A stretch of 64,000 nucleotides of DNA from NCBI RefSeq assembly GCF_000423325.1, contig NZ_AUHT01000012.1, positions 1 to 64,000 of the forward strand, given 5' to 3'. This DNA comes from Lysobacter defluvii IMMIB APB-9 = DSM 18482. Its GTDB lineage: Bacteria > Pseudomonadota > Gammaproteobacteria > Xanthomonadales > Xanthomonadaceae. Position 1 is the first letter of the stretch; each line of letters opens with the position of its first letter. The notes under the pieces are model-generated. The model had not been told where the DNA came from. It did no database searches and saw only the letters and a list, made by a program, of their open reading frames with translations. The position numbers and the translations under genes were made by a program. Below are positions 16,206 through 27,000 of this stretch, piece after piece.

Positions 16206-16219
16206 GCCACCAAAGGAAA

Positions 16220-16240
16220 AGGGCGGCCCTGGGCCGCCCT
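16220..16240 (-). terminator. Terminator hairpin between the RDD and BPSS1780 genes
   Basis: AGGGCGGCCC and GGGCCGCCCT form a perfect 10-bp inverted repeat. On the - strand it is followed by TTTTCCTTT, so it best serves the gene ending at 16263, but it can act on both convergent genes. Confidence 0.7.
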
Positions 16241-16262
16241 CCCCGTTCCTGACGGTCGCCGG

Positions 16263-17177
16263 TCAGGCGCCGACCGAAGCGGCCTCCACCGGCAACGGGG
16301 CGTCGTCCGCGCCGCCGCAGATGTCGCGCCACAGGTGGTAGGCGATCCCGATGCCGACCACCCACAGGACGAGCATGAAGGCCAGGTACAGCGGCACGCC
16401 GAGCACGAGGCCCAGCCAGGCCCCGGCAAGCTTGGCCAGCATCCCGACCACCAGTGCGAGGATGCCGGCGACGATGGCGACCGCGATCGCCGCCGCGATC
16501 ACCACCAGCAGCAGTACCACCAGCGGCAGCAAGTTGCGGAAGGTCCCGGACAGGCCGTCACCGACGGAACCGAACACCCCGCGCCCCTTCAGCGCGATCT
16601 GGCAGGCACCGATCGCCTGCACGGCGTACATCACCAGCCCGACCACGACCGTGACGACCATCGCCAGGGCGATCCCATCGGGCAGAGCCAGCATCGCCGG
16701 GTCCATCGTGGTGGGATCGGACATCGTCATCATCCGGGCATACCAGCCCAGCGCGTCGCGGGCGAGCACGGCCAGCAACAGCCCCAGCACCGCGTACTGC
16801 AGCAGCGTCAGCACCAGCGTGAAACCGATGACCCGCAGCGAGGCGCCAAGGTCGCCAAAGCCGGCGAACACGCGCCCGGCGCTGGTGGGCCGCCCGTTCT
16901 CGACGTCGTCCACCAGGCGCAGGAAGCCGACCAGCAGCATTGAGATGACCACCACCACCGCGACCATGGTCACCGCCATGCCCGCCACCATCGCGCCCGC
17001 CGAACCCATGCCGGCCAGCAAAAGGCCCTGCACGATCCCGAGCCCGAACATCAGCGCCACCATGGCGACCACCGCCAGCGCCGCCCCCCCGAACAACGCG
17101 CGCGGGTTCCCCCGCCCGAGGTTGATCGCGTTCTTCAACCAGTCCACGCCGGCCGAAGCCGATACCGATCGGATCAT
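16263..17177 (-). CDS. BPSS1780-family membrane protein (copy 1)
   Basis: This is a 304-residue polytopic membrane protein with six or seven hydrophobic segments, very rich in Val/Ala/Leu. The N-terminal soluble start (GVDWLKNAINLGRGNPRALF) matches the pattern W-hh--hh-h-hhP-hh seen in the neighbouring paralogue and in the BPSS1780 (DUF975-like) family. Function unknown. It is the downstream member of a tandem pair, 84 bp after the paralogue. Confidence 0.75.
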   Translation of the reverse strand: MIRSVSASAGVDWLKNAINLGRGNPRALFGGAALAVVAMVALMFGLGIVQGLLLAGMGSAGAMVAGMAVTMVAVVVVISMLLVGFLRLVDDVENGRPTSAGRVFAGFGDLGASLRVIGFTLVLTLLQYAVLGLLLAVLARDALGWYARMMTMSDPTTMDPAMLALPDGIALAMVVTVVVGLVMYAVQAIGACQIALKGRGVFGSVGDGLSGTFRNLLPLVVLLLVVIAAAIAVAIVAGILALVVGMLAKLAGAWLGLVLGVPLYLAFMLVLWVVGIGIAYHLWRDICGGADDAPLPVEAASVGA

Positions 17178-17261
17178 TTCCCTTACTCCCCTGGTCCTTC
17201 AGGCCGCCTTCCCCAAGGCGGCGCCCATGCGTGGCGGCCGGCCGCGCGCGCGCCGCTCGGG

Positions 17262-18098
17262 TCAGGCGTGGAAGCCCGACCCGGTGTCTTCCGGCTGCAG
17301 CGGAGCCGAGGGCAGCCGGTCGCCGAACACCTGGCGCCAGCCGTAGTACATGGCGCCGGCGGCGACCGGGACGACCGCCGTGGTCACCAGAACGCCGGCG
17401 AGCAGCTGCGCCCATGTCGCTCCGATCGCGATCCCGAGCAGGCTGGTCACGAGGGTCGCGAGCAGCATGACCATCACGCTGAACACGACGCTCACCAGCA
17501 TGTAGACCAGCAGCGCCGGCAGGTTGCGCGCACCGGCGCGCATGCTGGTGCGCAGCGCCTGGCCGGCGGTCAGGTCGGTGAACATCACCAGCGCGGTGTA
17601 GAAGAAGGTGTAGACGCCCACCAGCACCGCCACCACCACCATCACCGCGAACCAGCCCAGCAGGCGGCCCGCCGGCAGCTGCGCAATCAGCGCCGGGTCC
17701 GGCTGCCCGCCGGACGGGGTGGTCTCGATGATCCGCTGCATCAGGGTGATGCCCTCCCCACCGAGCATCAGCACCAGCAGCAGTGCGATGAGCAGCATGA
17801 AGGCGACGGCGATCAGCACCAGCACCAGCAGCCTGGCGACCTTGCCCGAGCCGAACGCGGCGAACAGCGTGCCGACCCCAGGCGACTGCCCCTGGTCGGC
17901 CTGGCGGATCGCCAGCAGCACCCCGCCCATCAGCACGACGCCGAGGGCGCCGACCACCAGGCTCAGCACCGGGATGCTGGCCAGCACGCCGTAGAGCAGG
18001 CCGATCACCAGCAGCGGGCCGGGATGGCGCCGCACCAGCGCGATGCCGTCGAGCAGCCACTGCGCGCCGCTGCCTGCGTTGACCTTGTTCGGTTCCAT
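17262..18098 (-). CDS. BPSS1780-family membrane protein (copy 2)
   Basis: This is a 278-residue membrane protein with about six hydrophobic helices. It begins with MEPNKVNAGSGAQWLLDGIA, the usual BPSS1780 start where a residue-rich cap precedes W-LL-G--L----P. It shares the layout of the next gene but little exact sequence, so the pair looks like an old duplication. It lies 32 bp downstream of the amidotransferase stop side in head-to-tail order on the - strand. Confidence 0.75.
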   Translation of the reverse strand: MEPNKVNAGSGAQWLLDGIALVRRHPGPLLVIGLLYGVLASIPVLSLVVGALGVVLMGGVLLAIRQADQGQSPGVGTLFAAFGSGKVARLLVLVLIAVAFMLLIALLLVLMLGGEGITLMQRIIETTPSGGQPDPALIAQLPAGRLLGWFAVMVVVAVLVGVYTFFYTALVMFTDLTAGQALRTSMRAGARNLPALLVYMLVSVVFSVMVMLLATLVTSLLGIAIGATWAQLLAGVLVTTAVVPVAAGAMYYGWRQVFGDRLPSAPLQPEDTGSGFHA

Positions 18099-18130
18099 CT
18101 TGTTCCCCGGTATTCGTTGGACGCGCGCGT

Positions 18131-18865
18131 TCAGCGCGCCGCGTTGCGTGAATGATGCACGAAACGGCGCAGGACCCGGCGTGCCTGCGGTGCCGCGCCG
18201 ACCGCATCGATCAGCGCGCGCACGTCGAAGCCCTCTTCGGCCAGCACCGCCGCCCGGGCCTGGATGTAGCCCCGCATGTGGGCGGCGCTGAACTCCGGGT
18301 GGAACTGCACGCCCCAGGCGTTGTCGCCGACACGGAAGGCGTGGCAGGGGTCATGCTCGGCGCGGGCCAGCACCACCGCGCCCGGCGGGGGCACCGACAC
18401 GTGCTGCACGTGGGTCATCTGCGCCGGGAAGCGCTCTGGCAGCGGTGCCAGCAGCGCATCGTTGCGCGCTTCGGGCAGCAGCTCGACACCAAAGGTGCCC
18501 ATGCGCCGCCCCTCCGGGTTGTCGACCACGGTCCCGCCCAGGGCATGCGCCAGCAGCTGGTGGCCGTAGCAGATCCCCAGCACCGGCAATCCGGCCTTGG
18601 TGGCCTCCGCCAGCCAAGCCGCGGCGCGCTCGCTCCACTCCCGGCGCTCGGTGACCATCGCCGCCGAACCGCTGACCACCACGCCCGCGAACGCGTCGAA
18701 GCCCGGCAGCTCGTCGCCCCGCTCCACGTCGACGGCCACGGCGTCGTCCCGGCCCAGGCCGGCGGCCACGCGGATCCAGTGGTCGAAGCCGCCGTGGCGG
18801 CGAAGGGGCGCTGCCGGCTGGCCGGCGACGAGGATCAGGAACGGGGAGGACGAACGGGACGCCAA
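18131..18865 (-). CDS. Class I glutamine amidotransferase (GMP synthase-like)
   Basis: This is a 244-residue stand-alone amidotransferase domain. LGICYGHQLLA carries the nucleophile Cys, and VQFHPEFS the His-Glu pair, so the catalytic triad is complete. VVVSGSAAMV is the P-loop-like strand. No ATG is available; I chose TTG 18865, which leaves a 6-residue lead before the first strand. These proteins release ammonia from glutamine or act on gamma-glutamyl compounds; the partner is unknown. Confidence 0.82.
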   Translation of the reverse strand: MASRSSSPFLILVAGQPAAPLRRHGGFDHWIRVAAGLGRDDAVAVDVERGDELPGFDAFAGVVVSGSAAMVTERREWSERAAAWLAEATKAGLPVLGICYGHQLLAHALGGTVVDNPEGRRMGTFGVELLPEARNDALLAPLPERFPAQMTHVQHVSVPPPGAVVLARAEHDPCHAFRVGDNAWGVQFHPEFSAAHMRGYIQARAAVLAEEGFDVRALIDAVGAAPQARRVLRRFVHHSRNAAR

Positions 18866-18899
18866 GGCACTGCCTGCAAGGGTGAACGGGGGTGGGCCG

Positions 18900-18905
18900 T
18901 ATACT
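18900..18905 (+). promoter_or_regulatory. glyQ: Putative -10 box of the glyQ operon
   Basis: TATACT lies 29 nt before the glyQ ATG, in CCGTATACTAGCGGG. It is the best -10 match in the divergent region between the amidotransferase and glyQ. The leader contains the hairpin GCGGG/CCCGC. Confidence 0.45.
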
Positions 18906-18934
18906 AGCGGGCTTCCCGCACGCCCCGATGACCC

Positions 18935-19864
18935 ATGGCCGAAGCCCCCGCCGCCGGCACCGCGCCGCCGACCTTCCAGCAGCTGATCCAGCGCCTGAAC
19001 GACTACTGGGCGGCGCAGGGCTGCGTGCTCATCCAGCCGCTCGACCTCGAAGTGGGCGCGGGCACCTTCCACCCGGCGACCTTCCTCCGCTCGCTCGGGC
19101 CGGAGCCGTGGAACGCCGCCTACGTGCAGCCCTGCCGCCGCCCGACCGACGGCCGTTACGGCGAGAACCCCAACCGCCTGCAGCGCTACTACCAGTACCA
19201 GGTGGCGATGAAGCCCTCGCCGGACAACATCGTCGAGCTCTACTTCGACTCGCTGCGCGCGCTCGGCGTGGACCCGCTGGTGCACGACCTGCGCCTGGTC
19301 GAGGACAACTGGGAGTCGCCGACGCTGGGTGCCTGGGGCCTGGGCTGGGAGGTCTGGCTCAACGGCATGGAGGTGACCCAGTTCACCTGGTTCCAGCAGG
19401 CCGGCGGCCTGGAGTGCAAGCCGGTACTGGGCGAGATCACCTACGGCCTGGAACGCCTGTGCATGTACCTGCAGGGCGTGGACGACGTGTTCGACCTGGT
19501 GTGGACCCACGGCCCGGACGGCACCCCGGTGCATTACCGCGACGTCTACCACCAGAACGAGGTCGAGCAGAGCGCCTACAACTTCGAGCACGCCGATGTC
19601 GGGGTGCTGCTGCGGCGTTTCGACGAGTGCGAGGCCGAGGCCGCGAAGCTGGTCGAGCTGGACCTGCCGCTGCCCGCCTACGAGCAGGTGATGAAGGCCA
19701 GCCACTGCTTCAACCTGCTCGACGCCCGCCGCGCGATCAGCGTCACCGAGCGCCAGCGCTACATCCTGCGGGTGAGGAAGATCGCCCAGTCGGTGGCGAA
19801 GGCGTACTTCGCCCAGCGCGAGAAGCTGGGCTTCCCGGGGCTGAAGACGGAGCGCGCGGCATGA
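18935..19864 (+). CDS. glyQ: Glycyl-tRNA synthetase alpha subunit GlyQ
   Basis: This 309-residue catalytic subunit of the tetrameric alpha2beta2 enzyme has [39 protein letters not shown] and [11 protein letters not shown] as class II synthetase motifs. It activates glycine and charges tRNA-Gly together with GlyS. The stop codon overlaps the ATG of a small membrane-protein gene that separates it from glyS. Confidence 0.97.
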   Translation: MAEAPAAGTAPPTFQQLIQRLNDYWAAQGCVLIQPLDLEVGAGTFHPATFLRSLGPEPWNAAYVQPCRRPTDGRYGENPNRLQRYYQYQVAMKPSPDNIVELYFDSLRALGVDPLVHDLRLVEDNWESPTLGAWGLGWEVWLNGMEVTQFTWFQQAGGLECKPVLGEITYGLERLCMYLQGVDDVFDLVWTHGPDGTPVHYRDVYHQNEVEQSAYNFEHADVGVLLRRFDECEAEAAKLVELDLPLPAYEQVMKASHCFNLLDARRAISVTERQRYILRVRKIAQSVAKAYFAQREKLGFPGLKTERAA

Positions 19865-20100
19865 GCGAGGCTTTGGGTACCGCGTTCCTGCTGCTCTATT
19901 CGGCACCGGCCGCCTTCGCGTTCTTTGCTGCCTACTGGGCGCAGCAGAACAACCGCAACCCGTGGGTGTGGTTCGTGTTCGGACTGGTGCTGATGCCCAT
20001 CGCGGGCGTGATGCTGCTGATGCTCAACCGCGACCGTCCGCCGGCCCCCGCCGGGGAGGACCTGGGCGCCCACCTGTCGATCCGCAAGGACATTCCATGA
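19861..20100 (+). CDS. Small membrane protein encoded between glyQ and glyS
   Basis: This is a 79-residue protein with two membrane helices (about residues 5-24 and 34-53) joined by [16 protein letters not shown], and a hydrophilic C-terminus. Both ends overlap neighbouring genes by 4 bp (ATGA at 19861-19864 and 20097-20100), so its translation is tied to that of the synthetase subunits. N-R-N-P-W-x-W-F resembles short proteins with a Phospholipase_D-nuclease-type helix pair, but no function is known. Confidence 0.75.
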   Translation: MSEALGTAFLLLYSAPAAFAFFAAYWAQQNNRNPWVWFVFGLVLMPIAGVMLLMLNRDRPPAPAGEDLGAHLSIRKDIP

Positions 20101-22199
20101 GCCAGATGCAACCATTGCTGATCGAACTCGGCACCGACGAACTCCCCGTCAAGGCGCTGCCGGGGCTGTCGCAAGCGTTCTTCGACGGAGTCCTGGCGGC
20201 GCTCGAGTCGCGCGGGATCGCCGTCGAGCGCGGCGATGCGAAGCCGCTGTACACCCCGCGCCGGCTCGCGGTGCTGCTGCCGGCGGTGGCCACCGAGCAG
20301 CCGGAGCAGAAGTCCGAGGTGCTGGGGCCGTACCTCAACATCGCCCTGGATGCCGACGGCCAGCCCACCCGCGCGCTGCAGGGTTTCGCCACCAAGGCGG
20401 GGGTCGAGTGGACGGCGCTGGAGCGCACCACCGATGCCCGTGGCGAGCGCTTCGTGCACCGCTCGGTGAGGCCGGGCGCCACCACCGCGGCGCTGCTGGG
20501 CGAAGTGATCGCCGAGGCGATCGACGCCATGCCGATCCCCAAGCCGATGCGCTGGGGTGACCACGCGCACGCCTTCGCCCGGCCCGTGCACTGGCTGGTG
20601 GTGCTGCTCGGCGACGAGGTCGTCGAAGCGACGGTCATGGACGTGGCCAGCGACCGCCACAGCCGCGGCCACCGCTTCATGCACCCGGCGGCGGTGCGCA
20701 TTGATGCCCCCGGCGGTTACGTCGAGGCCATGCGCGCGGCGAAGGTGCTGGTCGATCCGGCCGAGCGCCGCGGGCGCATCGTCGAGCAAACCGAAGCGGC
20801 CGCGTCCGCCGCGGGTGGCACCGCGCGCATCGACCCGGGCCTGCTCGAGGAGGTCAACGGCCTGGTCGAGTGGCCGTCGGCGGTGGCCTGCAGCTTCGAC
20901 GAGGGCTTCCTCAAGGTCCCGGCCGAGGCACTGGTCGCGACCATGGAGGCCAACCAGAAGTTCTTCCCGGTGCTGGATGCGGAGGGCCGGCTCACCCGCC
21001 ACTTCGTCGGCATCGCCAACATCGAGTCGAACGATGTCGACGAGGTCCGCAAGGGCTACGAGCGGGTGATCCGCCCGCGCTTCGCCGACGCCCGGTTCTT
21101 CTTCGAGGAGGACCTGAAGGACGGGCTCGCGGCGATGAACGAGGGCCTGGCCAACGTGACCTACCAGGCCTCGCTGGGCAGCGTGGCCGACAAGGTGGCG
21201 CGGGTCGGCGCGCTCGCCCAGTGGATCGCGCCGCAGGTCGGCGTGGATGCGGCGCTGGCGGGCCGCGCCGCGGGGCTGTCCAAGGCGGACCTGCAGTCGC
21301 GCATGGTCGGCGAGTTCCCCGAGCTGCAGGGCATCGCCGGGCGCCACTACGCCACCGCCGCCAGCGAGCCGGCGGAGCTCGCGGCGGCGCTGGACGAGGC
21401 CTGGATGCCGCGCTTCGCCGCCGATGCGATCGCGCCCTCGCCCCTGGGCCGCGTGCTGGCGATCGCCGAGCGCCTGGACACCCTGGCCGGTGGCTTCGCC
21501 GCCGGGCTCAAGCCGACCGGCAACAAGGATCCTTTCGCCCTGCGCCGCAACGCGCTGGGCCTGGCGCGCACGCTGATCGAGGGCGGCATCGACCTGCCGC
21601 TCGACGCCCTGCTCGCACGGGCAGTGGAAGGCGTGGGCGAGGTGCAGGTGGGCAAGCAACCGTCGCGCGCGGACGCGGGCGAGTTGCGCGGCTTCGTGCA
21701 TGACCGCCTGCGTGGCTACTACGCCGAGCGCGGCATCACCCCGCAGCAGTTCGAGGCGGTGCTTGCGGTCGCGGACAGCGGGGGCGGCCTGTCGCTGCCG
21801 GACTTCGACCGCCGGCTGCACGCGATCGCCGACTTCTCCAGGCGCCCGGAAGCCGAGGCACTGGCCGCCGCCAACAAGCGCAGCCGCAACATCCTGCGCA
21901 AGGCGGAGGCCGAGGTTCCGGAGGCCGTCGACGCGGCGCTGCTGGTGGAGGACGCCGAGCGCGAGCTGGCCGCGGCAGTGGACGCCGCCATCGCCGATAC
22001 CGACCCGCTGCTGGCCGCGCGTGACTACGTCGCCGCGCTGGCGCGCTTGGCGAAGCTCCGGCCGCAGGTGGACGCGTTTTTCGATGCGGTGATGGTCAAT
22101 GCCGAGGACCCGGCGCTGCGCGGCAACCGGCTGGCCCTGCTGCGGCGCCTGAGCGACCGGCTCGGGGCCGTTGCCGCCATCGAGCACCTGTCGACCTGA
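20097..22199 (+). CDS. glyS: Glycyl-tRNA synthetase beta subunit GlyS
   Basis: This is a 700-residue subunit, near the usual 690. It begins [15 protein letters not shown] and contains [20 protein letters not shown] and [18 protein letters not shown], the family hallmarks. The C-terminal DALR-like anticodon region ends with FFDAVMVN. It binds and orients tRNA-Gly for GlyQ. The ATG overlaps the stop of the small membrane gene. Confidence 0.97.
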   Translation: MSQMQPLLIELGTDELPVKALPGLSQAFFDGVLAALESRGIAVERGDAKPLYTPRRLAVLLPAVATEQPEQKSEVLGPYLNIALDADGQPTRALQGFATKAGVEWTALERTTDARGERFVHRSVRPGATTAALLGEVIAEAIDAMPIPKPMRWGDHAHAFARPVHWLVVLLGDEVVEATVMDVASDRHSRGHRFMHPAAVRIDAPGGYVEAMRAAKVLVDPAERRGRIVEQTEAAASAAGGTARIDPGLLEEVNGLVEWPSAVACSFDEGFLKVPAEALVATMEANQKFFPVLDAEGRLTRHFVGIANIESNDVDEVRKGYERVIRPRFADARFFFEEDLKDGLAAMNEGLANVTYQASLGSVADKVARVGALAQWIAPQVGVDAALAGRAAGLSKADLQSRMVGEFPELQGIAGRHYATAASEPAELAAALDEAWMPRFAADAIAPSPLGRVLAIAERLDTLAGGFAAGLKPTGNKDPFALRRNALGLARTLIEGGIDLPLDALLARAVEGVGEVQVGKQPSRADAGELRGFVHDRLRGYYAERGITPQQFEAVLAVADSGGGLSLPDFDRRLHAIADFSRRPEAEALAAANKRSRNILRKAEAEVPEAVDAALLVEDAERELAAAVDAAIADTDPLLAARDYVAALARLAKLRPQVDAFFDAVMVNAEDPALRGNRLALLRRLSDRLGAVAAIEHLST

Positions 22200-22250
22200 T
22201 GCACCGGGCGCCGCGGGCCCGCCGGTGACGGCCCGTGGACGCCCGGACGG

Positions 22251-22256
22251 TATCCT
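22251..22256 (+). promoter_or_regulatory. tamA: -10-like hexamer at the tamA start
   Basis: GGTATCCTGCACCG directly precedes ATG; TATCCT ends 6 nt before it, which would put the transcription start on the A of the start codon. No ribosome site is present. Confidence 0.45.
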
Positions 22257-22262
22257 GCACCG

Positions 22263-24056
22263 ATGCGCCTTCGCTCCCGCCTTGCCGCCCTCGGGCTGAT
22301 CCTTCTCGCCGGCGGCGCGGCCCACGCGGCCGAGGTCACCGCGGTCCGTGTCCATGGCCTCGAGGAGGCGATGGAGGACAACGTGCTCGCCTCCCTCTCG
22401 CTGGTCCGGGGGCAGGGCCGGGAGATGTCGTGGCGCCGCCTCGGGCACCTGGTGCGGGAGGCCGAGGACGAAACCCGCGAGGCGCTTGAGCCGTTCGGCT
22501 ACTACTCCCCCGAGATCCACGTCGAGCGCAGCGAGAGCGGGGATGGCCGCGGGAGCTTCGTGGTCGACATCACCGTGGTGCCGGGCGCGCCGGTCCGGGT
22601 GCGCCACGCCGACATCGCGATCGAGGGCGAGGGCACCGACGACTTCTACCTGCAGCAGGACCTGGCGGCGTTCCTGCCGCGGCAGGGCGACGTGTTCGAG
22701 CACCTGCTGTACGAGGCCAGCCGCAACCGCATCAGCCGCCGGCTGGGCGAGCGCGGCTACTTCGATGCCGACTTCATCAGCCGCCGGGTCGAGGTCACCC
22801 GCGCCGACGAGGCGGCCGACATCGAGCTGGTCTGGGACAGCGGCCCGCGCTACGACATGGGCCCGATCCACTTCGAGCAGACGCCGGAGACGATCATCCG
22901 CCAGTCCCTCCTCGACAAGCTGGTGTACTGGGAGCAGGGCAGCTACTACCACCAGGGCAAGCTGGACCGGCTGCGCGACTCGCTGACGCGGCTCGACTAC
23001 TTCGCCGCCATCGACATCGAGCCTCGCCCGGATGATGCCGAGGGCCTGCAGGTGCCGGTGGACGTGGTGCTGACGCCGGCCAAGCGCAGCGTGTACAGCG
23101 CGGGCCTGAGCTACGGCACCGACTCCGGCGCCGGCATCCGGCTCGGCCTGGAGCGGCGCTACGTCAATACCCGTGGCCACAAGGCCCTGGCGCAGCTGGA
23201 CTGGGCGCAGCGCCGCAAGACCCTGACCGCCCAGTACCGCATCCCCGCCTTCGCCTGGCTCGATGGCTGGTACACCTTCAGCGCCCAGGCCGCCGACGAG
23301 CAGACCGACTGGCTGGACAACCGCCGCATCGAGTTCGTCGCCAGCCGCAGCGGCGAGGTCAACGACCACCTCACCGCGATCGCGTCGCTGCACGCGCTGC
23401 GCGAGCGCTGGTCCTACGTGGCGGTCAACGGCAACGGCGATCCCGACCCGCCGGACTTCCGCTACGCGACCTACACCTTCCCCTCGATCCGCGCCGAGTA
23501 CATCGACGCGGACGACCTGGTCTACCCGCGCGACGGCCTGGCCGGCACGCTGATGCTGCGCGGCGGCGTGGAAGGGCTCGGCACCGACGCCAACTTCGGC
23601 CAGGTCCGGGCGACGGTGAGCTGGTTCCGTGGACTGGGCGAGCGCAACCGGCTGATCGTGCGCGGCGAACTCGGCCACACCTTCACCGACGAGCTGGTGG
23701 CGATGCCGCCGAGCCTGCGCTTCTTCGCCGGCGGCGACCGCAGCATCCGCGGCTATGCATGGCGCGAGGTGGGGCCGCGGCACCTGGGACCCGACGGCAA
23801 GCTCTACGCGCTGGGTGCGAAGAACGTCGCCACCGGAAGCGTGGAGTTCGAGCACTACTTCACCGAGCAGTGGGGCGCGGCGGCGTTCGTGGACGGCGGC
23901 AGCGCCTTCGACAGTGACCCGGACTGGCACACCGGCGTGGGCGCGGGCGTGCGCTGGCGGTCGCCGGTCGGGCCGGTGCGCCTCGACGTGGCACACGGCC
24001 TGGACGACCCGGACTCCTCCTTCCAGATCTACCTCAGCGTGGGAGCGGACCTCTGA
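22263..24056 (+). CDS. tamA: Translocation and assembly module outer-membrane protein TamA
   Basis: This is a 597-residue Omp85-family protein. It has a signal peptide (cleavage after AHA, about residue 22), POTRA domains over about residues 23-260, and a 16-strand BamA-like barrel behind. RFFAGGDRSIRGYAWREVGP is the VRGF/Y-type loop 6 motif, and the protein ends on a beta strand. With TamB it inserts proteins into, or moves lipids to, the outer membrane. Its stop TGA overlaps the tamB ATG by one base. Confidence 0.95.
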   Translation: MRLRSRLAALGLILLAGGAAHAAEVTAVRVHGLEEAMEDNVLASLSLVRGQGREMSWRRLGHLVREAEDETREALEPFGYYSPEIHVERSESGDGRGSFVVDITVVPGAPVRVRHADIAIEGEGTDDFYLQQDLAAFLPRQGDVFEHLLYEASRNRISRRLGERGYFDADFISRRVEVTRADEAADIELVWDSGPRYDMGPIHFEQTPETIIRQSLLDKLVYWEQGSYYHQGKLDRLRDSLTRLDYFAAIDIEPRPDDAEGLQVPVDVVLTPAKRSVYSAGLSYGTDSGAGIRLGLERRYVNTRGHKALAQLDWAQRRKTLTAQYRIPAFAWLDGWYTFSAQAADEQTDWLDNRRIEFVASRSGEVNDHLTAIASLHALRERWSYVAVNGNGDPDPPDFRYATYTFPSIRAEYIDADDLVYPRDGLAGTLMLRGGVEGLGTDANFGQVRATVSWFRGLGERNRLIVRGELGHTFTDELVAMPPSLRFFAGGDRSIRGYAWREVGPRHLGPDGKLYALGAKNVATGSVEFEHYFTEQWGAAAFVDGGSAFDSDPDWHTGVGAGVRWRSPVGPVRLDVAHGLDDPDSSFQIYLSVGADL

Positions 24057-27000
24057 TGGCACCGGTATTCCGCGAGCCCGGTCCCGGCGAGCCGACGCGC
24101 GAGGAGCGCGAGGCGCGCATCGCCGAACTGCGGGCCCGGCGCGAGGCGCGGCTGCGCAAGCTGGCGGTGCGCTCGGTGTTCGTGGCCGGCGGCCTGGTGC
24201 TGCTGCTGGTGGTGGTCGGCTACTGGGTGCTGGGCACGATCGGCGGCCGCGAGTTCCTGATGGCGCAGATCGTGGCGCGGCTGCCGGCCGACACCACGCT
24301 GACCTGGGAGCGCGCGGAAGGCCCCGCCTCCGGGCCGCTGGCGCTGTACGACGTGCGCTTTACGATGCCGCGCCAGCGCGACGCGGAGTGCGTTCCCAGC
24401 GCGGACACCCCGTGCGAGACCGGCACGCTGGAGTTCTTCGCCCGCAGGGTGATGATCGACCCCGCGCTGGGTCCACTACTGGGACGGCGGCTGCGCCTGG
24501 ACGCGCTGGAAGTGGAGGGCGCGACCCTGCTGCTGCCGCACACCGAGGCGCCGTTCCGGCTGCCGGAATGGCCGGAGGTGCTGCCGGAGATCGCGCCGCC
24601 GCTGGACGTGCTGGCCAACGACATCCGCGTCGACGACTTCACCGTGCTCAACGAGGACGCCGCACCGGGCGAGCACGTGATCCACGTCCGCAGGTTGCGC
24701 GGCGGGCTGCTGGCCGAGGATGGCCGGCTGGAGCTGCGCGCCGTCGACGCCGACACCGACATGGGCCACTTCACCGCCGAGGGTACCTACGCGCCGCGGG
24801 ACGACTATCGCACCGACCTGCTCGCCACCGCCGTGCTGCCGGCGGCAGCGGGCCGCACCCCGGCCCGGCTGGGCCTGGTCGCGCGTGGCGACCTGGCGGA
24901 GATGGAGGTCGCCGTCGCCGGGCGTGCCCCGGGCGAGGTACGCGCGACGCTGGTCCTGCGCGGCAAGCCCGACGGCGTGGTTGGCGACGGTCCCGGCATG
25001 GCCAGCCGGGAAGCGCCGCAGTGGCAACTGGACGCGTTCGCCGATGCACTCGACCCGGGCCTGCTGACCGGGGCGGAAGCGGACCCGGCGGCCGCGCCGA
25101 TGGAGCTGGAGCTGCACGCGACCGGGCTGGCGGGTGACGCGAGGATGCGCGGTGAATTCCGCCAGGGCGACTTCGAGGTCCGCCTGCTGCCCTCGCGGGT
25201 CCACCTGGCCGAGCAGGCGATCGAGGTCGATCCGCTGGAGCTCGAACTGCTGGGCGGAACGCTGCGGGTAACCGGTAGTGGCGATTTCAGCGAACCGGGG
25301 GCGGGCCGCTTCCGCGCCGGCGTCGCGGCGCGCGGGCTGGAGTGGGGCGGCGGCGTGGATGCGCCCGATGGCCCGGTGGTCCGCGCCTCGGCCGAGCTGG
25401 GCATCGCCGGGGTGATGGACGACTGGACCGTCACAGGCGAGGCCCGGCTGGACCGCGGCGAGCAGCAGGCGACCGTGCGCGTGGACGGTCGCGGCGACAA
25501 GGAGCGCCTGCAGTTGCCGATGCTCGCCGTGCTGATGCCCGGCGGCGAGCTGCAGGGCAGCGGCCAGGTCGCGTGGGCCCCGGGGCTGGGCTGGGACATC
25601 GAGGGCGACCTGCGCGGCTTCGATCCGGGCTACTTCGCACCCGGTTGGGATGGCGCCGTCGACGGGCGGCTGGTGACCAGCGGCTCCACGCGCGAGGACG
25701 GCGGGCTGGACCTGGAGGCGGCGCTCACCGGCATCGGCGGCACCCTGCGCGGGCGCGCGCTGGACGGGGAGGCACGCTTCGCCATGCATGGTGCCACCAG
25801 GCCGGACGCGGCGAGCCGCTTCGAAGGCGAGGCCGCGCTGTCGGTGGGCAATTCGCGCATCGATGCCCGCGGCACCTTCGCCGAGGCCATTGATGCCGAC
25901 ATCGACCTGCGCCCCCTGCACCTGTCGGACCTGCTGCCCGGTGCGGGCGGCACCCTGCAGGGACAGGTCCGGCTGGACGGTCCGCTGCCGCTGCCCGGCA
26001 TCGAAGCCGACCTGACCGGCGAGGGCCTGGCCTGGAACGACTACGCGGCCGCGTCGCTCCGCCTGGACGGCCGGCTGCCCGCCGCGGGGCGCGCCGGCGC
26101 TCTGCAGGTGAGCGCCAGCGGCGTGCAGGCGGGGCTGGCCCTGGATCGCGTCGAGCTGGCGGCGACCGGCACCCTGCAGGACATGCAGCTGCAGGGCAGC
26201 GCCGACGCGGAGCTGGGCAGCGTGGCGCTCACCGGCAATGTCGGGCAGCAAGGCGCCGGATGGAGCGGGCAGCTCGCGAGCCTCCAGCTGGACCCCGCGC
26301 GCGGCGCCGGGTGGACCCTGCAGCAGCCGGCCCGCTTCGCCTTCGGCGGCGGCAACCTGCGGCTGGACGGCGCCTGCCTGGCGTCCTCCGCGGGCGGCAG
26401 CCTCTGCGCCGATGCCGACTGGCCCCGCAACGGCCTGCAGGTCGACGGCAACGGACTGCCGCTCTCGCTGGCCGCGGCATGGCTGCCTGAACAGGAGCCG
26501 GGCCGTCCGTGGGTGCTCGATGGCGAGGTGGACATCGACGCTCTTCTCCGCCCGCAAGGCAACGGCTGGACCGGTCACGTGCGGGTCGACTCTGCCGCCG
26601 GCGGCCTGCGCGGGAGCGAACGGGCACGCAGCGCGCTGTTTGCCTACCGCAACCTGCAGCTGGAGGCCGAGCTGCGCCCGCAGGGCATCGACGCCACGCT
26701 CGCCGCCGACCTCAACGAACAGGGCCGCATCGACGCCACGGTGGTGACGGGCTGGGACGCGTACGCGCCGCTCAACGGCCAGCTCGACCTGCGGATCCAC
26801 GAGCTGACCTGGCTGGAGCTGTTCTCGCCCGACGTGGTCGAGCCGGAGGGACTGCTGACCGCACGGCTGCAGCTGGGCGGAACCCGCGATGCGCCGGCAA
26901 TCGGCGGCGAGGCGCGGCTCACCGGTTTCCGTACCGAGTTGCCGGCACTGGCGATCCGCATCGAGGACGGCACCGTCCAGCTGGATGCGCTCCCCGACGG

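Noticed and set aside
19932..24062. A single long open frame on the - strand opposite glyS and tamA
   Set aside because: It runs antisense to two clear genes, and its translation is Arg/Gly/Ala/His-rich without any domain. Such frames are expected opposite GC-rich genes.
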